From the NCBI GenBank assembly GCA_002786025.1, contig NHNW01000028.1, positions 62,001-126,000 of the forward strand: a stretch of 64,000 nucleotides of DNA, read 5' to 3'. Under the pieces are notes generated by a model. It searched no databases. It was not told the origin of the DNA and saw only the letters and a program-made list of their open reading frames with translations. The translations under genes were made by a program, and so were the position numbers. Below are positions 9,975-21,518 of this stretch, one piece after another (within the stretch, counting starts at the first letter, position 1; each line of letters begins with the position of its first letter). Origin of the DNA: Zasmidium citrigriseum (taxonomy: Eukaryota; Ascomycota; Dothideomycetes; Mycosphaerellales; Mycosphaerellaceae).

Positions 9975-10834
9975 ATGTCGCGCCCTACAGACAGTTTTAG
10001 ATCCACAAACGACGACTACATCAAATTCATCGACTTCGCGTACAATCGGAGCAGCGGAAGTAGTGTCGCAATCACAAGCGCAGACACCAGCGTCGCCGAC
10101 CGACGGAGCCTCGATTCCTGGGAGACCATTGCGGAAGATGGCCGATCTGAATACCGCGCCGCCTACAAGAGAACCAGCGGGAGCACCATCGCGAACACCA
10201 GCGCTGCCGACGACGACAGCCTGAACTCCTGGGAGACCGTCACGCAAGATGACCGATCTGAGTACAGCACCGACGAGCAGGCCACGCCGCGAAATGTGAA
10301 TTACTTCCAACAGCAAGTTGAAGCCGGTGGCGAAATCCTGCGACTGCTTGGCGTCTCTGGCGCCATCGATGGATTCTTTATCGAGATGAACCGTGCCAAC
10401 AGCGGGAATCACTTTCAGCTCAAAGTCAACGACGACATGTCGGTCCTCGACTTGGCGAAGATGGTGGAGAAGTGCGAGGGCATGCCGCTGAGGACTATTG
10501 TCCTGCTACGGGATAAAATCTGTCGGATCTTTGACGGAAATGCGGATGGAGAGATGGGAAAGAAGACAATGGGCGAGGTGAGTTGTTGGGAGAGATATTG
10601 GAGGTGATGGCTCGTACTGACCGTGGACTTTAGCTGGACATCGAAGAAGGCGATCGGATCTATATTGCCGATCAGAAGCAAGTCATGGTGATCCCACGGG
10701 ACGGCTGGTATACGGATGCGAATGGAAGACTGAGGCCCAAGAAGGGAGAGTGGTTGCAAGAGGAGTTGAAGAAGCGACTGAGGTATAGCGAGGGAATGAA
10801 GAGCGAGGCAGCGGAGACTGAGGAGTGGCTCTGA
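9975..10834 (+). CDS. Ubiquitin-fold protein UBL-1 (expanded family)
   Basis: Two exons, 9975-10577 and 10634-10834, give 267 residues; the intron is phase 0. Residues 26-60 and 67-97 form an internal repeat built around S-L-[DN]-S-W-E-T. The C-terminal part, from about residue 133, matches a ubiquitin beta-grasp layout: beta strands, a helix with SVLDLAKMVEKCEGM (compare ubiquitin TIENVKAKIQDKEGI), then TMGE|LDIEEGDRIYI, which aligns with ubiquitin TLSDYNIQKESTLHLV. The intron lies exactly between TMGE and LDIE. There is no terminal Gly-Gly, so conjugation is unlikely. The tail is basic and charged. It belongs with UBL-2 and the five-gene array near 25-29 kb. The function is unknown. Confidence 0.8.
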
Positions 10835-11141
10835 AGGAGCATGTCTCTGCGATCTGCGACGACCTTCAGCACTGCAGAAGACCCCACTGCAGCGTGCAGA
10901 GTCACGGTCCTAAACCTCCGCCACATGCTTTCAGGCTACTCCATACCACGAATGTCCAAAGAACACAGCTGGCTAGAAAGAGAAGGCCTTTCAGTTGGAG
11001 ACACCACATCGAATCTAATTGTCACACCCTGAATCGCAGCATCTTCCAGCAGTATCTCCAAGTTTGCCAAGTGTTTGCCCCTATGGCTACAAGATCTCGT
11101 CTTGCAGCACAGCGTGCCCTCTCACACAAGCCAAGCACAAG
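10835..11141. other. Intergenic between UBL-1 and UBL-2
   Basis: No gene is supported here. The short open frames have no family signature. The interval presumably carries the UBL-2 promoter. Confidence 0.4.
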
Positions 11142-11639
11142 ATGAGCACAGTCCCGATCACAGTCCACCTCCCCACAACAACCGTAAACTCCATCCGCAC
11201 CCTCGCCGCCCGCAAATCCCTCTCCCTCGACGACCTAGCCACCCTCTCCTCCCACGCCTCCACAGCCTCCAAAGCCGTCATCGAAGCCGTCAAGCTCGAC
11301 AAGAGCATCCTCCCCACAAGCCCACCTCCTCAACCCAAACCCACACATCCCGAGCTGTACAATCCGGAATTCTTCATTTTCGTCTGCAACGTGAAGACGG
11401 GCAAATGTTTCCCCCTGAAGGTCAAGGAGACGACGTTGAATCGCGAGGTTGCGGAGATGGTAGAGAAGCATGAGGGAATTCCGTTGAAGGGCGTTGTGTT
11501 GAAGGATCGGAAGGGGAAGTTGGTTTATGGGTGGGATGAGAAGGCGAAGGGGAGTCCGGTTAAGATGAAGCAGTTGTTGCAGGATGGGATTGAGGAGGGG
11601 GATTTGTTGACTGTTGGTTTGAATGAGGAGGTTTTGTGA
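11142..11639 (+). CDS. Ubiquitin-fold protein UBL-2 (intronless member)
   Basis: A single exon of 165 residues starting at the ATG at 11142; the frame extends upstream but that part is uncharacteristic. The N-terminal arm starts with a short strand (VPITVHLP) seen in array members, then a Ser/Ala-rich helical region and a Pro-rich linker. The ubiquitin-like domain begins near residue 88: FFIFVCNVKTGKCFPLKV, then a helix ending EMVEKHEGIPLKGVVL and a final IEEGDLLTVGLNEE strand. The Glu-Gly-Ile-Pro turn is identical to that of ubiquitin. It lacks the intron of the other members and ends in Val-Leu rather than Gly-Gly. It follows UBL-1 in tandem. Confidence 0.78.
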   Translation: MSTVPITVHLPTTTVNSIRTLAARKSLSLDDLATLSSHASTASKAVIEAVKLDKSILPTSPPPQPKPTHPELYNPEFFIFVCNVKTGKCFPLKVKETTLNREVAEMVEKHEGIPLKGVVLKDRKGKLVYGWDEKAKGSPVKMKQLLQDGIEEGDLLTVGLNEEVL

Positions 11640-11798
11640 TAAGTACATGTGACTCACGCGAATACGATGGATAGTCAAGCGATGTATTCAAGTTCTACCT
11701 TGTAGGCTCTTGGTAGACTGCGACATCGACGCTCTGTGCACATGGCCTTGTACAGCGTCTTTCCACTCCTGTGAGCGCCATCCTTTAAACATCCCCTT

Positions 11799-13470
11799 TC
11801 ATTCTTTCATCTCATCATGTGCTTGACTTGACTCCTTGCCGCCTGCGCGCTTCTTCCGTAGCAAGTCTTTCTTGGCCTCCATACGTTCTTGCTTCTTCTT
11901 CTGGGACTCAGCATGGCGTGTGTTGGATGGTGCGAGCTTTAGCGGATCTGGATGAATTCTACCCATGTTCGATTTCTGGCGATGCAGCCTATGGGGTGTT
12001 AGCTTCAGCTTCTAGACATAAGAAAAGTGTGGCAGGAGTCACCGATAGAACTGCTGCTCGATCAAGTCCATGTACTGCTCGGCACTCAGACCCTTCCTAG
12101 TAAAGCAGTTCTGCAGCCTGACCGCAAATCCGTGCATACTGTCCTTGATGGCTGGTACGAAGTCCTTGTAGATCTTGTCTATAATGTCTCTCGCTTTCTG
12201 TGAAGACGATTCGTCCGCATGAAGCTGAATGATGTGGTCGCGGAACTTTGACATCATGTATTCGACGAGCTCCTGCGATCGCTCCGTCCAGTCTCCAGGG
12301 AACATCTCTTGCAGGGACCCTCGCTTTTCCAACCACTCGAGACGACTGTGGTCGTCAAAGACTTCGTACGAACGTGGCTCGGACTCTGGAATCAACTCCT
12401 TGCTGGGTCTTCCCGTCAGACCAAGGCCAGGAAGAATACCAGCGAAAGTCTTACGATTCCAATAGACCAGGGGGCGGAGAAGGTATTCGCAAGTCTCGAA
12501 AGGATCAGTGCCATCATACTTGGTGCTTGAAACAAATCCACCACGCCGGCGAGCAATTTCCAGGCGAGCAGAGATGAAGTGGATACCCGTCTCTGCAGTG
12601 CGGTAATCGATTCGTATACCATCGACTCGGCCACGGAGGCGAAGCTTGTTGTCTCTATCAATGTAAGACTGGATGCCTTTCAGCACGCCTGGGATCGCGG
12701 CCTCAAACTCTTCTGGTAATGGACTTCCGTGGAACATCTCCGTGATGGTGGGTATGAACTCTGCCATTGAAGTGTCGGCTGGCGACCTGAACTTCGTCCT
12801 CATTGGGGGAGCCTTCTCCGACATGTCACCTAGGTCCAGTGCATTCAAAGCCTGGCCAAGTGAGTCCAGAGACGTTTGGTCGGAATCAGGGGTGGTATCT
12901 TGCTGAAGAGAGTCGTAGATGGCTGCTTTGATGCGCTGGGCGTAGGTCGTGGTCTGGTCGGAATAGGCTCCGAGCTGGAAATGCTGCAGACTCGTTGTAG
13001 CGAAGCGACCGAGACCGTTCTTTAGCCTCCCTGAGGTTGAAGTATGTAAGTATAATGTCAATAGCATCGTGGTTGGCATGGACAGTCGTCCAATTGGGGA
13101 GACTGGAGGATGGACGGGAAGATAAGGTCTCACCGGAGCTGTTGGCCCAGAAGGCCTTTTCACCTTCATTGCGCTTTTCCCAGAGCTCACTAAGCACTGG
13201 CGTCGGGAGAATACCACCACTCTCGATGACGGCCTGGGCGTGGTACTCGAAGAGAGTCTGACCATCCGATGTAACCCAGGCATTGATCCGCTCGAACTGG
13301 CGGCGTCGGACAGAGGAGTCCTCTGTGTTGCTGAGCTCTTGTATCGCACTGAAGATATCCCTGTTTGTGAATCTGATGATGTCGTCTGCTGTCATGCTGT
13401 CGATACCAGGCTTGTTGTCCATCACCATTCTGGCCGCGTTCTCCGCTCTGTCGTCGAGTGATGGTGCCAT
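11799..13470 (-). CDS. Unrecognised conserved-looking protein, three exons
   Basis: Exons 13470-13134, 13030-12043 and 11988-11799 give about 504 residues. The first intron is 103 nt. The last is 54 nt with a CTAAC branch site, and it extends the protein past an otherwise immediate TGA into a Lys/Glu-rich tail with QKKKQERMEAKKDLLRKKRA. The protein is helical and soluble with no transmembrane segment or signal peptide. I recognise no domain. The long middle exon has regular acidic/basic patterning, and the C-terminus looks like a coiled coil or nucleic-acid-binding tail. It is convergent with UBL-2. The existence of the gene is well supported by exon phases; its function is not inferable. Confidence 0.72.
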
Positions 13471-13844
13471 TGAGGTGTGCTGTGTGATGGTGTCATGGGG
13501 GTGGTGAAGCGGAGAGTGAGCTTGCCATCTGAAACTGGCGTGCCTTCCACGATGAGATAAGCTTCGAGCTAGCGTTGCTAGGGCGTTTGCGCCTTCCTTT
13601 CCGACATTCACTCCACAATCTTGGCAAACATGTGAAAGCCACAACTTCACACTTCATTTTTATTCTTTGCACATTGAACAATAACACTCAAACCCTCAGC
13701 ACATCGGATTGTGCTTTCAGACGTCGCATAGCTTGATGTGTCTGGCTTTTCTTCGAAATAGTATTTCTTGCACAGCCCCATGATTCTGTGTCTGAGACCT
13801 GGCTATCCGTTTCTATTTCTCTCAACCCTATCGCAGGTACAGTC
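13471..13844. other. Intergenic, no gene seen
   Basis: The promoter side of the unrecognised three-exon gene and the 3' side of the O-methyltransferase. No coding or repeat signal is visible. Confidence 0.4.
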
Positions 13845-15183
13845 CTACTGAGTCTTAACAATCTCAACAATCCCCTCCCCAGTATCATCAGGACAATGCC
13901 AGAACTTCCTAATCTCCAGTCCATCTACCTTCGACAACAACCGATTCCACATCTCCTCGTCCCGCTCCTTGCCGGAATGCATAGCAAGCATGGCAATATC
14001 AGCCACAGCTGGTCTCAAAGGACACCCCACATTCAACAAAATACAATCATTCAGCAAGATCCTACTGTCTGGGCCCATGGCATCCCTCAACTTCTCCAGA
14101 ATCACCACACAATCGCCATCTGGCCAGTCATGCAACACCTTGTGTAGATAATATATCGCTGCGCCTTTCACTGGCTGCTCGGTGAAGAAGTCGTGGGTCT
14201 GCTTCTCGATTCGAGGGTCGAGGATTTGACCTGCTTGTTTTCGGCGCTGTTCTCCTTCTTCGAGGACGCCGGCGAGGTCTTGGAGGACCATGTGAACGTT
14301 TTCGGAGGGGTATGTGGCTGCGAGGGCGGAGATGTCGTGGCCGTAGCCGCCGCCGACGTCGACGAGGAACTGGTAGTAAAAGTAATGTCAGTTGGCGTCT
14401 TGGATATGTTGGTATCTGCTCTTGAGTTACGTACAGTCTTCGCGGTTTGGGATGTTGGGGTGAAGAGTGACTCTTTCGGGAACCAGGAGAGCCAGTGGGT
14501 GAAGGCGGTCATTCCTTGCATGGATTTGTTGAGTCGAGACATTTGTTCGGGGTCGCATTTCACCCTATGACAATTGTGAGCTGGATCAATCTTGGAGATA
14601 TTCAAGAGACTAACCAATGTTCAAAAGTACTCATTCCAGTGATCTCATGAGCTCTCTGATAAGGCCCGTCAAGAGCAGTATCTGGAGCCTTCCACCCTCG
14701 CTCTCTTGCATACGTGATCATTTGAGCCATGGTACTCCTCGGTCCCATGACGCCATGATACACTTGACTGATACCAGCATTGAGCCCAGGATCGGCGAGA
14801 GCCATCGTCAGCTCGTTGACATGGTAAGTGAAAGGAGCTGTCTCATCCACAAGACCAAGTGCACAGAGCACTCGCAAATTCCGCACAACAAAGTCTCGTC
14901 GTTCGATGTCTTTCGGGTCCTTGTCTCCAATCTCGTTGCCTATCGTCTCTGCGATTTCGACCGCGGTTAAAGGACCTCCAGCTTTGGCGAGTTGATCGAA
15001 GATGCCGGCCTCAATGCCGATTCTGATCGTTGAGTAGAGAGGCACGCCGTAGATCAGGACGGCGACGAAGTCGGCTGGACGTTTGACGTTTGTGATTCTT
15101 TTGCTGAGATCTTGCATGACGGCTTCGAATGAGCGGCCATGGCTGCCGTGGCCATTGGCTCCATTAGCTCCGTTGACCTCCAT
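13845..15183 (-). CDS. SAM-dependent O-methyltransferase (COMT-like)
   Basis: Exons 15183-14615, 14564-14435 and 14369-13845 give 407 residues, the usual size for fungal secondary-metabolite O-methyltransferases. After a low-complexity Gly/Asn N-terminus there is a winged-helix dimerisation region, then SAM-binding motif I FLVDVGGGYGHDISALAA at the start of exon 3. The catalytic block YYLHKVLHDWPDGDC contains the expected general-base histidine. It would transfer a methyl group from S-adenosylmethionine to a hydroxyl of a phenolic or polyketide substrate. The neighbouring DHA2 exporter is transcribed in the same direction. No polyketide or peptide synthase lies in the window, so this would be a minimal tailoring-plus-export pair at most. 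Confidence 0.88.
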
Positions 15184-16097
15184 GATGGTTGATGTCAAGT
15201 GAAACGAGAAGAATGAGGATTGGAGCTTTAATTCAATACCCTTGGCAAGCCTGTCGTCACATGCGGCTGATATCTGATCATCAATCCATAGCGGACCGAT
15301 CACATGGTAGCATCGCCAGCACACCACCACGATTTCGAACTTGTGACGCAGGTCGCGAGAATCTTCAACCTTGCGATGCAGCTTGCAAGCATCGTCTGCT
15401 AATCTTCGTCACTAAAGCACTTAGTCTCGTTAAGCAACCAGGCAATCGGTCTGCACCATCAATGCACGCTGTTTGAGGGTGTTGAAGCCGTCCAATGGAC
15501 ACAGTCGATATGCTTCAACGGAAGCACGTCGGCGATTGCGCTTCACTTTCTAGTGGTAGCGTTGTGTTTTGCGCATGCCTAATCGATGTAGTCTTGCATT
15601 GAGCTGCAGGGCGACTGCACCTTGCTTTAGTGCCCTGCTTGCATTTTCGAGCATCGCCGAGGATGCTGTTTGAGCTTAGGCGAGGAATGAATTCCGTTGA
15701 GTCCTGCTGGATGGATGGCTTGTCAGAGGACGAAATCGATGGAGGGCTGAAGAGATGGAAGATGCAGATGCAAGCGAGGTGCGGTCGGAGTGTCTTGGAA
15801 AAGCATGGTTAGGGTTCGGGGCTAATGCTGCATGTGTGCCTCAGGCATTTTAATTGACGACACCTAAACAGGGGGAACATTGCGTCTGAGGGATGGTCGT
15901 AGTCGATGAGTACGGATGGCTTTGAGAGTGGTTTGAATCCCGCCATGGTGTTGCCACGATCTCATCTTCGATGACGACGCAAAGTTGCACCCTAGTCAGA
16001 GTGAAAGTCGGCTTTAGACGCCCAGGAAGGTCCTGTGTCTGAAGAGAGTACTCCTAAGGTTGTTTCCAGTGCAACTGTCGATTGGCATTCTTCGATT
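15184..16097. other. Intergenic, 0.9 kb, O-methyltransferase promoter
   Basis: No gene is supported. One 60-codon plus-strand frame (15630-15812) has no recognisable features. The interval separates the O-methyltransferase start from the transporter stop. Confidence 0.4.
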
Positions 16098-17858
16098 CTA
16101 TGATTTCTCATCTACTGCCGCGCCCTCAGGGTCATTGTCTGGGCCCTTTCGTCTATCTTCCCAATAGGTGTATGCGAGGAAGAATATGCTCGTTGCAAGT
16201 CCCATTGCCGCAAACCCGATGCCCAGATAGAGCGCTCCACGATAGCCCTTCAGGATTTCCGAGGGGCTGTCGCCATGTCTGACGTGCACTTCAACAGTGC
16301 CTGCGAATCCCAGGCTGATACTGATGCTGTAGTTGACAATGGTCGAGACAAGACTCGCTGCGACGCCTTGATGTTCGCGGGCGATTGAGTTGCTGAGATA
16401 GATGGTGGCTGCTGGGAACGACATCTGCAAGTACCAGTCAATCACACATCCAAAACCCTGTAAGAATTGGAACACTCACCTCCATCCCAAACGTCGCCAC
16501 AAGCGTACAAACGAAGATCTGCGCCCAGTAGATCTGATGAGGTGGCAATGTCGCTGTCAGAACTACGCCAGTCAGAAACGCAGAGCTAGCGAACACCATC
16601 AGCCAAGCAGGACGTAAGCGACCGAGGAGGAAGCCAGTGGTTGCTGCGGCTGTCATGCCGGAGAGAATCATGGGAGATAGGTAGGCGGCGCCGAGCATGG
16701 GTGAAACGCCACGGGACACGAGGAAGATTTGCCAAATATAGTAGACCCTAGCAGAGATATGAGTGAACGCTCGGTAGGAGAGCGCAGGGTGATAGGCACT
16801 TACCAGATACCGAACGTTGCCCAGCCCATGGAGATACAAGAGAGCACGAAGGCATTGTCTCGGTTGAAGACGCTCCAAGGGATGAGCGGAAATTTCGAGA
16901 CCTTCAGCTCGAGGTAGAGGAAGCCTGGAAATAGAAGGATGGCGAGGATCAGGCAGACGAGGACGTAAGGCGAGTCCCAACCAACAACAGGAGCTTGGTT
17001 CCAAGCGAAATTGAAGAGGACCATAGCCGTGATCCCAACCGCCGCGGCATACAAGTCCAAATGCTCCAGGTACTCAATCGAAGTCTTAGGCCTCACGGTC
17101 TTTCCCTGCGTGTCCGGGATGGCAACCGCAGTGACTCCAGCCAGGATCACAAGCACAATGGCGAACGACCAGAACGTCCCTACCACACCGTCAGCTCACA
17201 TCTCCTCCTACCATCCAAGAACCCATCACTCACAAGGCCACCACGCCAACGAAAACAACCCCGCAAACACACTCCCAACAATACTCCCAATCGGCGCCGT
17301 CGCCCCAAAAGCCGCAAAAGCCATATTCTTCCAAAGCCCCTCCCCCTCCTCAAACAAAATCCCCAAAAGCGCCAGCGCATTCGGCAAACAAATACTCGGT
17401 CCAATCCCCTGCAAGACCCTCGCCCAAATAAACAGCACATAATTCGAGTAAACACTCAATCCCGCCACTAACGAGAAGACCGCAAACCAGACGTATCCGA
17501 TGACGAGCATACGTTTGTAGCCGAAGATGTCGCCCATGCGGCCGGATAGGAGGATGAAGGTCCCGACTGTGAGGCTGTAGCCTGCGGAGAGCCAGGAGAG
17601 AATTCCGGGGGAGGTTATGTTGAAGGAGCGACCGATGATTTGGACTATCGCGAGGAGTTGGCCGAGGCCGACTTGGGTTGTGAAGTGCGCGAGGATGAGG
17701 ATGGCGATCAGGGAGACGTTGTGCCAGAAGGTGCGATGGCGGGCGGTCGAGTGCTGCGGTTGGTCGTGATTCTGGTCGGCGGGTGCGTTGCTGCCATCGT
17801 TGCTTTTGCTTGAAGTTGACGGCGCCGGTGATGGCGACGTTTCTGGTTTTTCGGTCAT
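16098..17858 (-). CDS. MFS transporter, DHA2-like (drug:H+ antiporter, 14-TM type)
   Basis: Exons 17858-17234, 17179-16804, 16747-16480 and 16424-16098 give 531 residues. A hydrophilic Ser/Pro-rich N-terminus is followed by many hydrophobic segments. MFS motif A appears as GRMGDIFGYKRM after TM2 and an antiporter-type motif C as GATAPIGSIVGSVFAGL. The middle contains NQAPVVGW and the late part GFAGTVEV, both also present in the second MFS gene at 41.6 kb, so the two are paralogues of one subfamily. These proteins sit in the plasma or vacuolar membrane and export small molecules with proton exchange. The substrate is not inferable. It lies beside the O-methyltransferase. Confidence 0.87.
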
Positions 17859-18241
17859 GGTTGTTGATGGTGAAAGGGAGAAGACATCTTGCTTGTGAAG
17901 AAAGAGGTGACGCTGACTTGCAGATATGCTTTTCGCCGTCGCCAGTTACGAAGACCGAAGCGAATGCATGTGCGTGCAGCTCCTTCGCAGTTCGGGTGAG
18001 GCTGAAGATCATGGCAGATCATGTCTCGAAACCGTCTCCACCCGACCACTACTGCAAGCTTGGCTCTTTGTTTGCGTTTGCCCTGCGCGGAATGTAGAAA
18101 GATTAGCCTTTCTGATGATGGGAGTCTTTCATGCGTGGCTGATCGGAGTTGGAAAGCAAGAACGATGGTGGTTGATGGTCGATGCAGCCACCCGGTCACC
18201 GAAGTTTATTTCGTTGTTCTTCCGCACTCCATCATTCGCTT
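17859..18241. other. Intergenic, MFS promoter
   Basis: A 383-base region between the transporter start and the UTP13 stop. I see no gene. Confidence 0.4.
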
Positions 18242-21176
18242 TTATACACCATTTAGCATCAACACGTCTTTTTCCGCATGTCCGTTGACCTTGCCATTTG
18301 TCAACATGCCCACCTCTCCACTGACATCGTCCATCTGGCCAAGTGCCCATAGTAATACAAAACGCTCTTCGCTCGTCTTCTCCAACCGCGCATAATGTCT
18401 ATCGGTATACGCCTTCAGAGCGTCGAGGACATCTTTCACGCTTTCCTTGCTCTGTACCTTCTCCTTGGTGCTCAGTTCTGCCATTGCGCCTGCCAGAGCC
18501 TCATCGTCGTTCGGCACCGGGACTTGTTTTCGGCGCCGGTTGACAGCGAGCAACTTCTCTTTCGGGTATATTCGCAGGATGGCGTACAGGACACGCTGGG
18601 CAGTGTGGTGCGTTCTGCCATTTGCGTTCCAATCTCGAATCCTGCGCAAGAGACTCCAGAGTTGGCCTTCGCTCAAGCTGGCAATGGCTCCATCGACTTC
18701 CATCTTGCCCGTGAAGCTGCTCGCTTCGTGTACCCCGTCGGCGGCATTGTTGAAGATCTCAAGTAGACGCTTTGGGTGGTTGAGTTGCAAGGCAAGCGCT
18801 ACGGCTTCTCGATAATTGTTCGATCGAATGTGATTTTGCAGCTCTTGGTCTTGTTCGATCCGTTGAGTGGCTTGCTGTGTCGATTGCAATGCAGTTTGTG
18901 CGGTTGTGTCGGTCCAGAACGTGAGTGTGCTGTCTGCAGAACCAGAAACAAGCTCCACGTTCGACTCTGCGCTTTCTCCTTCATCGTCTTCCTCGTCGAC
19001 GGTGTCCTTTTGGCTGCGTTCCTCAGCTGTCAACACAGGCTCTGGCCGCACAGCCAACGCCCAGACACGATCGATGTGGTTGTCCAGCGTCGCCGCGCAC
19101 TCTGAAGTTTGTGCATCCCAGACTTTCACCAAGCCGTCACCAGCAGCGCTAGCCACTTGCACATTTCGATCGCCCTTGCCTTTCGGTGAAGGTAGCCAGA
19201 CCACTTTCAGAACACTGTTGGCATGTCCTTCGAAGGTCCGCAAACAGCTGTAGTCGCTCAGATTCCAAATCTTGACGGTCTTGTCTCCGCTGCCGGTGAC
19301 CACCATGCCTCTCGCTGTGCTCGCAGCACCACCCTCGCCAGTCGTGGTCAGGGCGGGCATAGAAGGCGGTGAAAATGCTACCGTCCACACACCACGCTTG
19401 TGGCCTCGAAGCACGCCAATGGCTTCACCGGATTCCACGTCCCAGATCTTGACAGTGCGATCTTGTGATGCAGAGGCGAAGAGAGGCGTCGTGGTTGAAT
19501 GTGATGTTTCGATTGCATTGATGTCTTTGTCATGTGCTTTTCTTGTGTAAGCAGCTCGTGGGGTCTTTCCAGATGAGATGTCCCAGCGTTTGACAGTCTT
19601 GTCTTGACTGCCAGTGACAAGAAATTTTGGGGGATAGTCGAGGGGATTCTCGTATTCTTTTGAGCCAACAGGAGGCGAGCCATTAGGAAGCGCCACTGCG
19701 CCAATGCTTTCGGCATGACCTGTGAATGTCGCAAAGCAAGTGTACGAGTCGTTGTCAGGATCCAGACGCCACAACTTTGCAGTGTTGTCTTTTGCGCCTG
19801 TTGCCAGCCAATGACCTGACCAGTCTGTGTCAATGGTGATGATGATGTCGTCGTGTCCTTTGAGCAGGCCTACGTCGGCTCCGAAGTATGGAGATGCAGC
19901 TTTTGACCCAGACTCGCCTGTCTCCAGCGATATGATCCTGATGTCTTCTAGATTGGTCGCTAAAGCCATCAGGTCCCGCTTCCTGCCGATGTATGCAAGA
20001 TCGATAACCTCGTCGTGGGTGCCGCTGATCCTTCGAACAACGGGTAGTGGTTCTATCTGGTCGGATGTCGGTGTCATGTCCCTGAGAGGCTCAATCGAGC
20101 GCAGGACCAGGGTTTGGTCTGCATGTACGCTTAGCAGAAATGACATGCCAGGGTGATACAGAACGTCTAAGATGCCCTCGATCTCTGCTCCTGCCTCCTG
20201 ATCTTCGGTGACTTCACTTCCATCGGCAGTGCTCCATATCCTCAACCTCGCGGTCTCGCCGCCGGTGTAAAAGAAGCGCCCGCCTTCCACGAATCCAGCG
20301 TTTTCGATCGTCTCCAGAACAGCCACAGTCGACACCGGCTGCCATGTCCGCGAATCCCAAAGAATGGCCGTTTTATCTCTGCTGGCTGAAAGCAAGGCCT
20401 TCAATTTTGGAGCGTAATCCAGAGCTCTGACCACAGATACGTGCGACTCGAGGCTTGCAACGCTCTTTCGTTTGTGGAGATCCCATATCCTGACCTTGCC
20501 GTCCTCGCCACCAGATGCCAGCCTGTAGCCTGCCGTTTCTTCACCTTGCACTTCCTCGGCTTCTTCATTCCGCTGCTTGCTCTTCCGCTTCTTGCTCTTC
20601 GTCGGCTGTTGTTGTTGTTCCGGGTCGACTTGGAAGAAGTGCAGTGCGGATATCACACCGCTGTGGCCGTGGAATGTATGGGTTACGTAGCCGGCGCGGA
20701 TGTCCCACACTTTGATCTGGCCGTCCGCGCCGCCTGTCGCGAGAAGCGAGCTCGTCGAATCGATCGCAATGGTGACTACTGGTGTGGTATGAGGTTTGAG
20801 TGTCCTCACGAGCTTCGCCTCTATCTCATCGTCCTGGCTAGTCTGTTGTAGCGCATAGATGCGCATTGACAAGGATCTCGAGCATGCTATGAGGTAGGAA
20901 GCATCGGGAGTTATACTCAGAGTCGTCAAAGGTTCACCGTCCTACCAACTTTTGTCAACCGTCAATCCAGATTTCGCGACCGTCTATTCCAGCACTCACT
21001 CCTTCTATCCGTGCCAGATGTGCTCCAGTATTCAGATCCGTGAGCAGAGCTTCCTCGCCCAACGTCGAAGCGAGGATTCGCCCATCTCGACTGAGCGCAA
21101 CACTACCACCAGTGTATATCGGTTGTATCACTCGGCTGGCCTCGAATGTCGTCTTGATATCTGCCTTGTACGCCAT
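18242..21176 (-). CDS. UTP13: U3 snoRNP WD40 protein UTP13 (SSU processome)
   Basis: Exons 21176-21000 and 20941-18242 give 958 residues; the intron is 58 nt. Two beta-propellers of WD repeats are visible, with many GH...WD units such as LATGGADGQIKVWD, LASGGEDGKVRIWD, LVTGSQDKTVKRWD and VVTGSGDKTVKIWN. The C-terminal helical domain, with RIRDWNANGRTHHTAQRVLY, matches the Utp13-specific tail. The family belongs to the UtpB subcomplex, which assembles on the 5' external transcribed spacer of pre-rRNA in the nucleolus. Acidic insertions lie between some blades. It is divergent from the proteasome gene PRE1 across 342 bases. Confidence 0.92.
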
Positions 21177-21518
21177 CTTCTTTCAATTCTTCTCTTGTGG
21201 TTCAGATCTTCAAGTCCATTTCGTCTCGATTCGTCTCTCGATCCGTGTGCGCTATTGGGTAATTTTGGTGTCTCCAGAGTCGCGTAGTCGTCAGAAGTAC
21301 CACAGAGGTCCAAATGGCAGTTCTCCAGAAGTCAGTGGTAATTGTGAAGAGAACAGTCCGCAATTGAGTCGGCAACTTTTTTCGAGTGGTGTCGGCAAAC
21401 CTGGCGCCGACCCGTCCGCCAGCCGCGTCAAGGTCGCTTGCCTTGAGCTCCATCAACTGCTCGCCAGCTCCACGAAACATCATCCAAACACTCTCACAAT
21501 CAACACAACACCGCAATC
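21177..21518. promoter_or_regulatory. Divergent promoter UTP13 / PRE1
   Basis: A 342-base interval between the two divergent start codons. I see no perfect match to the yeast proteasome element GGTGGCAAA; the nearest similar stretch is GTCGGCAAA. No other gene is visible. Confidence 0.35.

Noticed and set aside
11235..11678. 147-codon minus-strand frame
   Set aside because: It is antisense to UBL-2, and its Leu/Ile/Gln-rich translation comes from the codon bias of the other strand.
15930..15955. tRNA-like T-arm (GGTTTGAATCCC)
   Set aside because: No matching acceptor stem, D-arm or anticodon arm can be placed around it.
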